From: Verrucomicrobiota bacterium
Lineage (GTDB): Bacteria; Verrucomicrobiota; Verrucomicrobiia; Limisphaerales; UBA9464
Assembly (NCBI GenBank): GCA_947464705.1
Contig: CANHYD010000009.1
Coordinates: 1-18,477, forward strand
Length of the DNA stretch: 18,477 nucleotides
Direction of reading: 5' to 3'
The position numbers and the translations under genes were made by a program. The notes under the pieces were generated by a model that saw only the letters and a program-made list of their open reading frames with translations, was not told where the DNA came from and ran no database searches. This document shows positions 14,136 to 18,477 of the stretch, piece by piece (the first letter of the stretch is position 1; each line of letters begins with the position of its first letter).

Positions 14136-15515
14136 ATGCTCGACTCAACCTTCTCCCGATTGGGATTCTGCGGCCTTTGTCTGGTCATGGCCGGGTTCTC
14201 GGCCATGGCAGCCGAGGGTCCCTGGCGTCTTGGGTCCGCCCTCGATCTTCCCGAGTGGGCCGATGTCGGCCTGGAACATCGGCTTCGCTACGAATCTCTC
14301 GGCAACAACTTCCGGACAGGGCGTCCGGGAAGCGACCAGGCGCTGGCCCTTCGAACCAGTCTGCTGGGACAAATCAAAACCGAGCCCGTGGGACTGTTGG
14401 CTGAAGTCCTGGATTCTCGGCAGTATCTCTCCGATTCGGGCAGCGCCATCGACACAACCCAGGTAGATGCTCTGGATCTGCTTCAGGCTCATGTCGCCTG
14501 GAATGCCGGACCCCTCTTCAACGGTGGCAAGCACCAGTTCCACATCGGTCGCGAAACCCTCGATTTGGGAAATCGACGCCTGGTGGCTCGCAACGCCTAT
14601 CGCAACACCATCAATTCGTTCACCGGTGTGGATTGGCTCTGGACCGGAGATTCCGACGCCTCGATCCGGAGCTTCGCCTTCCTGCCGGTCCGACGTCTTC
14701 CAGAAGACGCTCCGTCCTTGCTCGACAACCAGATCACCGCCAATACCCAGAGTTTCGGGCAACAGTTCTACGGCGTCTACGCCACCTCACCCCGACTCGG
14801 ATTGGATGCCCGGGTGGAAGCCTACTGGCTGGGGCTTTTCGAAGAGGCCGATCCCTCACGTCGCCACCGGCGATTGCACACGACCGGGAGTCGTTTCTTT
14901 CGTAATTCCAAGCCCGGTCAGTGGGATTTCGAGGCCGAAGCGTCCTTGCAACGAGGCTCTTCGCGGCTGGGAACTGGCGTGTCCCCGGATCTTGACCATA
15001 CCGCCTGGTTGCTCCAAAGCGGCGTGGGATATACGTGGGCAGCTCGCGGGACACCCCGACTGGGTGTTCGCGTCGATCAAGCCAGCGGCGACCGCGACCC
15101 GAATGATGGCCAGAACCAGCGTTTCGATACCCTCTTTGGAGCGCGCCGCTTCGAGTTCGGTCCCACCGGCCTCTACGGTGCTATCGCCCGAGCCAACCTG
15201 CGGTCTCCGGAAGTACGGGCTTCCATCCGCCCCACCAAAACGGTGGAAACCACCCTGTCCCATCGCTGGATCTGGTTGGAGAGCCCTTTCGACGCCTTCA
15301 CCGCGGCCGGGGTCCGGGATTCTTCCGGACTGTCAGGCTCCTATGTCGGGCAACAACTGGAGGCTCGGATCCGCTGGGATGTTATTCCGGGCAACTGTCG
15401 CCTCGATACCGGGATGACCACACTCTTCAAGGGCTCCTTCCTCCAGAATGCCCCGAACGCCAATGCCCATGGAGATACCCTCTATGCTTGGGTGGAGTGG
15501 ACCCTCACCTTTTGA
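14136..15515 (+). CDS. Outer membrane beta-barrel protein, alginate-export (AlgE-like) family
   Basis: Predicted outer membrane porin-like protein of 459 residues. Residues 1-26 form a signal peptide (LGFCGLCLVMAGFSAMAA). The mature part begins with a strand typical of alginate-export proteins (LEHRLRYESLGNNF), then shows the family's HIGRETLDLGNRRLV and NTINSFTGVDWLW, with many alternating amphipathic strands, and ends in phenylalanine (VEWTLTF) as barrels often do. The ATG at 14136 is chosen because of the signal peptide; the frame is open back to 13641, but that would bury the signal sequence. Alginate itself is not implied: no alginate synthesis or lyase gene is near, and members of this family are common in Verrucomicrobia and Planctomycetes with unknown substrates. 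Confidence 0.82.
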   Translation: MLDSTFSRLGFCGLCLVMAGFSAMAAEGPWRLGSALDLPEWADVGLEHRLRYESLGNNFRTGRPGSDQALALRTSLLGQIKTEPVGLLAEVLDSRQYLSDSGSAIDTTQVDALDLLQAHVAWNAGPLFNGGKHQFHIGRETLDLGNRRLVARNAYRNTINSFTGVDWLWTGDSDASIRSFAFLPVRRLPEDAPSLLDNQITANTQSFGQQFYGVYATSPRLGLDARVEAYWLGLFEEADPSRRHRRLHTTGSRFFRNSKPGQWDFEAEASLQRGSSRLGTGVSPDLDHTAWLLQSGVGYTWAARGTPRLGVRVDQASGDRDPNDGQNQRFDTLFGARRFEFGPTGLYGAIARANLRSPEVRASIRPTKTVETTLSHRWIWLESPFDAFTAAGVRDSSGLSGSYVGQQLEARIRWDVIPGNCRLDTGMTTLFKGSFLQNAPNANAHGDTLYAWVEWTLTF

Positions 15516-15567
15516 GACCCGGTTTCGGTTTCCATCCTCATCCCCCACTGGCTAGCGTGTCGGCTTC

Positions 15568-15903
15568 ATGAGCAAGCCTGCCTGCCCAATGTGTGAGATG
15601 ACCGATGTGATGGATCACCCGGAAAAATGGGAGTGTCTCACCTGCGGCCATGAATGGGAACGCGCGACGGAGGCCGAAGCCCCGGACGCCCCCCGAGTGG
15701 TCAAGGATGCCCATGGCACCGTGCTGAACGACGGCGACTGTGTGATCCTGATCAAGGATCTTCCGTTGCGCGGTTCCTCCGGAGTTCTTAAAGGCGGGTC
15801 GAAATCCAAACCCATCCGCCTCGTCGATGAAGATCACGAGATCTCCTGCAAGATCGACGGGGTCGCTCTCGGTTTGAAGGCCTGCTTCGTGCGCAAGGCC
15901 TGA
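15568..15903 (+). CDS. yjdM: Zinc-ribbon protein YjdM (PhnA family)
   Basis: Small cytoplasmic protein of 111 residues. The N-terminus forms a zinc ribbon (CPMC at 6-9 and CLTC at 23-26), and the C-terminal PhnA domain reads VVKDAHGTVLNDGDCVILIK, DLPLRGSSGVLKGGSK, IRLVDEDHEISCKIDG and ends FVRKA. This matches E. coli YjdM closely in order and length. The old name PhnA links it to phosphonate use, but the E. coli gene is not needed for that, and the function remains uncertain. The ATG at 15568 is 52 nt after the porin-like gene. It is convergent with thiC, with a hairpin between them. Confidence 0.93.
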   Translation: MSKPACPMCEMTDVMDHPEKWECLTCGHEWERATEAEAPDAPRVVKDAHGTVLNDGDCVILIKDLPLRGSSGVLKGGSKSKPIRLVDEDHEISCKIDGVALGLKACFVRKA

Positions 15904-15919
15904 ATCTCCCCCAGTGGTA

Positions 15920-15943
15920 TCGCTCCGGCGAGAGCCGGAGCGA
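15920..15943. terminator. Hairpin between convergent yjdM and thiC, possible bidirectional terminator
   Basis: A perfect 10-bp GC-rich stem (TCGCTCCGGC with GCCGGAGCGA) around a GAGA loop, flanked by a weaker outer pairing of AGTGG (15913-15917) with CCCACT (15949-15954). It is centred between the two gene ends. Neither strand has a proper T run after the stem, so intrinsic termination is uncertain. Confidence 0.45.
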
Positions 15944-15969
15944 CAAATCCCACTAAAAATCGTTGCGCC

Positions 15970-17940
15970 TCAGGCCTTTGAGTAAACTTGGGCTCCCTGT
16001 TCGACGAACTCTCGGGACTTTTCCTCAAGGCCCTTTTTGAGGGCTTCCTCCGCGGCAACCCCTTGTTCGGCCGCATACTTACGGACGTCCTCGGTGATTT
16101 TCATCGAGCAGAAATGCGGCCCGCACATGGAGCAGAAGTGGGCGGTCTTGGCCCCTTCCTGCGGTAGGGTCTCATCATGGAATTCGCGGGCTGTGACCGG
16201 ATCCAGACCGAGGTTGAACTGATCCTGCCAGCGGAATTCGAACCGAGCCTTGCTCAGAGCGTTGTCGCGGTTTTGGGCTCCCGGATGCCCCTTGGCCAAG
16301 TCGGCGGCATGAGCGGCGATCTTGTACGCAATCACCCCATCCTTCACGTCCTTCTTGTTGGGCAGACCCAAGTGCTCTTTGGGGGTGACGTAGCACAGCA
16401 TGGCGCAACCATACCAACCGATCATCGCCGCTCCGATGCCGCTGGTGATGTGATCGTAACCCGGAGCGATGTCGGTCGTCAGGGGTCCGAGGGTGTAGAA
16501 GGGAGCTTCTTGGCACCACTCCAACTGCTTGGCCATGTTCTCCTCGATCATGTGCATGGGAACGTGGCCCGGGCCTTCGTTCATCACTTGCACTCCATGG
16601 TTCCAGGCTCTCTGGGTGAGTTCTCCCTGCACCTGCAGTTCTCCGAATTGAGCCTCGTCGTTGGCGTCAGCAATGGAGCCCGGCCGCAGGCCGTCGCCGA
16701 TGCTGAAGCTGACATCATAGGCGGCCATGATCTCGCAGATTTCGTCCCAGTGAGTGTAGAGGAAATTCTCGCGATGGTGAGCCAAGCACCACTTCGCCAA
16801 AATGCTGCCGCCGCGGCTGACGATGCCGGTCATGCGCCGGGCCGTCATCGGGATGAACCGCAGGAGCACTCCGGCATGGACCGTGAAATAATCGACGCCC
16901 TGTTCGGCCTGCTCGATGAGGGTGTCCCGATAGACTTCCCAAGTCAGATCCTCGGCCTTGCCGCCCACTTTTTCCAACGCCTGGTAGATGGGAACCGTCC
17001 CAATAGGCACCGGAGAGTTGCGCAAGATCCACTCGCGGGTGGCGTGGATGTTTTTGCCCGTGGACAAATCCATCACAGTGTCGGCCCCCCACTTGGTGGC
17101 CCACCGCATCTTCTCGACCTCTTCCTCGATACTGGAAGCCACCGCGCTGTTGCCGATGTTGGCATTAATCTTCACCAAGAAATTCCGGCCGATGATCATC
17201 GGCTCATTTTCCGGGTGATTGATGTTCGACGGGATAATGGCCCGGCCGGCGGCGACTTCACTGCGGACGAATTCAGCGGTGATTTCCGCCGGAATCCGTT
17301 GGGGGAATCGACGGAAGATGGACGGCGAGTAGGCACTGCCGGGCAACTGGCTGGAGCCCGCATGCTGCTTGGACAAGTCGTTGCGGACCCGGTCTCCTGA
17401 CAAATCGGCCAACTGGGCCCGACCCATGTTTTCGCGAATGGCGATGAACTCCATTTCCGGCGTGATGACACCGGCTCGGGCATAGGCCAATTGGGTGACT
17501 CCTTGACCCGGCTTCGCCCGGAGGGTGCGGCGACGGCTGGCCGTCAGGCCGGGGAATTCCACCAAACGGTTCTTCTCGGCCTTGCTGGCGTACTCGGCGT
17601 GCTTACCAGAAAGGTAGCCATTGTCCTGGGGCTTCACTTCGCGCCCATCGTATTCTTCCACATCTCCGCGGGCTCGGATCCAAGCTGCCCTCAGCGGTGG
17701 CAATCCTTCTTCGGGGGTCCCTTTGAACTCCGGGTCTCCCCAGGGGCCGGAGCAGTCATACACCCGGACTGGCGGATTCACCTCTTGGGCTCCGCTCACC
17801 AAGTGCGTGGGGCTCTGGGTGATCTCCCGGAACGGCACTCGGATGGCGGGATGCACAGTGCCGGCCTCATAGACGCGGTTGGAGTTGGGCAACTGCTCCC
17901 GGCTATGCGGTTCAAAGGAAGTCTTGGGATCGGCAATCAT
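15970..17940 (-). CDS. thiC: Phosphomethylpyrimidine synthase ThiC
   Basis: Radical SAM enzyme that converts aminoimidazole ribotide into hydroxymethylpyrimidine phosphate in thiamine synthesis; cytoplasmic. The protein has 656 residues, typical of the long bacterial form with an N-terminal ThiC-associated domain (GTVHPAIRVPFREI, VYDCSGPWGDP). The core includes NIGNSAVASSIEEEVEKM, MNEGPGHVPMHMIEENM and LGPLTTDIAPGYDHITSGIG. The unusual C-terminal cluster motif CSMCGPHFC gives Cys603, Cys606 and Cys611. The ATG at 17938-17940 is preferred; the frame stays open upstream to 18081 but there crosses the riboswitch. A weak GAGAG lies upstream. Expression is controlled by the TPP riboswitch at 18044-18134. 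No other thiamine gene is in view. Confidence 0.97.
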   Translation of the reverse strand: MIADPKTSFEPHSREQLPNSNRVYEAGTVHPAIRVPFREITQSPTHLVSGAQEVNPPVRVYDCSGPWGDPEFKGTPEEGLPPLRAAWIRARGDVEEYDGREVKPQDNGYLSGKHAEYASKAEKNRLVEFPGLTASRRRTLRAKPGQGVTQLAYARAGVITPEMEFIAIRENMGRAQLADLSGDRVRNDLSKQHAGSSQLPGSAYSPSIFRRFPQRIPAEITAEFVRSEVAAGRAIIPSNINHPENEPMIIGRNFLVKINANIGNSAVASSIEEEVEKMRWATKWGADTVMDLSTGKNIHATREWILRNSPVPIGTVPIYQALEKVGGKAEDLTWEVYRDTLIEQAEQGVDYFTVHAGVLLRFIPMTARRMTGIVSRGGSILAKWCLAHHRENFLYTHWDEICEIMAAYDVSFSIGDGLRPGSIADANDEAQFGELQVQGELTQRAWNHGVQVMNEGPGHVPMHMIEENMAKQLEWCQEAPFYTLGPLTTDIAPGYDHITSGIGAAMIGWYGCAMLCYVTPKEHLGLPNKKDVKDGVIAYKIAAHAADLAKGHPGAQNRDNALSKARFEFRWQDQFNLGLDPVTAREFHDETLPQEGAKTAHFCSMCGPHFCSMKITEDVRKYAAEQGVAAEEALKKGLEEKSREFVEQGAQVYSKA

Positions 17941-18035
17941 GGTGGAATGTCTCTCGGGCTTGAAATGGTCGGACGGACAGTTCCCGGTGATTCCGTGAGG
18001 AATGTTCCGAATGGAACCTCCCGGCAGACATGGGT

Positions 18036-18057
18036 GGCGAAGGGTTATCCCTTCGCC
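18036..18057 (-). promoter_or_regulatory. Candidate anti-aptamer hairpin of the TPP riboswitch
   Basis: A perfect 9-bp inverted repeat, GGCGAAGGG and CCCTTCGCC, with a four-base loop (ATAA on the RNA). Its 5' arm is the conserved GGCGAAGGG at the 3' end of the aptamer, so this hairpin and the ligand-bound aptamer cannot both form. There is no T run, and about 100 nt separate it from the thiC start. Confidence 0.5.
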
Positions 18058-18134
18058 GGCATGATCCGGATCAGGTTCCACGGGTCGGGTACTGCGGCAC
18101 CCCTCTCAGCCGTCACCTCAACGGCTCCCCGAAC
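18044..18134 (-). ncRNA. TPP riboswitch (THI element) in the thiC leader
   Basis: On the minus strand the conserved TPP aptamer is read in order: GGGGAGCC, a P3 hairpin (AGCCGT with ACGGCT), CTGAGAGG, ACCC, then GAACCTGATCCGGATCATG, and CCGGCGAAGGGA. These match the strongly conserved CUGAGA and ACCUGAUC.GG.U.AUGCC.GCG..GGGA blocks. P1 is short (GTT with AAC). Binding of thiamine pyrophosphate should lower thiC expression. The aptamer 3' side overlaps a 9-bp hairpin (18036-18057) that could be part of the expression platform. Confidence 0.95.
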
Positions 18135-18270
18135 GACGTCCAGTATGGACTTGGACCGTGTCCTCGCCAGAAGGAAAGTGCCATCCCCGGAAGCTTTGGG
18201 CCCGTGCCTCCCGAGTAACCCGCCCATTGGGGCCCAACCGAGGCCCTGGATCGGCGGCTGGCTCTTCCGA

Positions 18271-18477
18271 TCAAGTTGCCGGTATGAACCGCTGGGCCAA
18301 AAGAGAGATCACAAAGAGAGCGGCATAAACCCCCATCCCGCGGGGATCCGGTGCCACGGCCAGCTGATCCACCAGACAAATCCCGGCCAACAGACCGGAG
18401 ACAGTGCGGCCAAAGTGGGGTTGGGCTCGAGCCACGGTATGACTCAGACTCCACACGGTCCAAGACAGCGCCAAAAC
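18271..18477 (-). CDS. C-terminal fragment of a membrane protein, probably UbiA-family prenyltransferase
   Basis: The last 68 codons of a gene that continues beyond the right edge. The peptide has two hydrophobic stretches (TVSGLLAGICLVDQLAV and GVYAALFVISLLA), a loop ARAQPHFGRT between segments, and ends QRFIPAT. Its layout resembles the C-terminal end of UbiA-type prenyltransferases (a segment with PHFGR, then GLL.GI.L.D), but the catalytic DXXXD motifs would lie outside the window, so the family call is tentative. Its stop is about 137 nt before the TPP aptamer on the same strand, so thiC has its own control. Confidence 0.55.
   Translation of the reverse strand, partial: VLALSWTVWSLSHTVARAQPHFGRTVSGLLAGICLVDQLAVAPDPRGMGVYAALFVISLLAQRFIPAT

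Noticed and set aside
16177..17400. Long plus-strand open frame (407 codons) opposite thiC
   Set aside because: It lies wholly antisense to a highly conserved thiC and its product (His/Val/Gly-rich, no family) is the usual shadow of a GC-rich gene.

Overview
The window is GC-rich, gene-dense bacterial chromosome. The lineage is probably Verrucomicrobiota or a neighbour in the PVC group. This is inferred from the style of the ribosomal proteins, the scarcity of Shine-Dalgarno sites, the GTG starts and an alginate-export-type outer membrane protein; no marker here settles it. Nearly all genes are recognisable housekeeping or transport genes. I found no mobile element, CRISPR array, tRNA or rRNA.

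Layout, left to right. (1) 14-433: genes for ribosomal proteins L33 and S18, ending in a strong intrinsic terminator. (2) 550-3588: a four-gene zinc-uptake operon, znuA-znuC-znuB-zur, tightly packed and with overlaps, preceded by a Fur/Zur-box-like palindrome. (3) 3656-5390: a CPBP membrane protease and a ComF phosphoribosyltransferase, overlapping. (4) 5381-7191, minus strand: cysS followed 8 nt later by a small unassigned protein. (5) 7204-7565: an intergenic region with a diverged 45-bp direct repeat. (6) 7566-12621, plus strand: an AraC/PchR-type regulator, an M20 peptidase, a GT4-type glycosyltransferase, lipoyl synthase and an SGNH hydrolase. (7) 12605-13408, minus strand: a protein resembling the C-terminal half of arginyl-tRNA-protein transferases. 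(8) 13409-14135: a gene-sized stretch I cannot assign, possibly a decayed gene. (9) 14136-15903: an alginate-export-like outer membrane protein and the zinc-ribbon protein YjdM/PhnA. (10) 15970-18134, minus strand: thiC with a clear TPP riboswitch. (11) 18271-18477, minus strand: the C-terminal end of a membrane protein, probably UbiA family.

How the parts work together. The best-supported theme is zinc homeostasis at the left end. ZnuA binds periplasmic zinc, ZnuB and ZnuC import it, and Zur is placed to repress the operon when zinc is replete. L33 and S18 just upstream have lost the cysteines that bind zinc in the zinc-ribbon forms of these proteins. They therefore look like zinc-sparing ribosomal proteins, as in actinobacterial Zur regulons, although their promoter lies outside the window. 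A second regulated unit is thiC, where the TPP aptamer overlaps a 9-bp hairpin that could act as a competing structure. No wholly new multi-gene system is evident; the second looks are mostly regulatory sites and a few divergent proteins.
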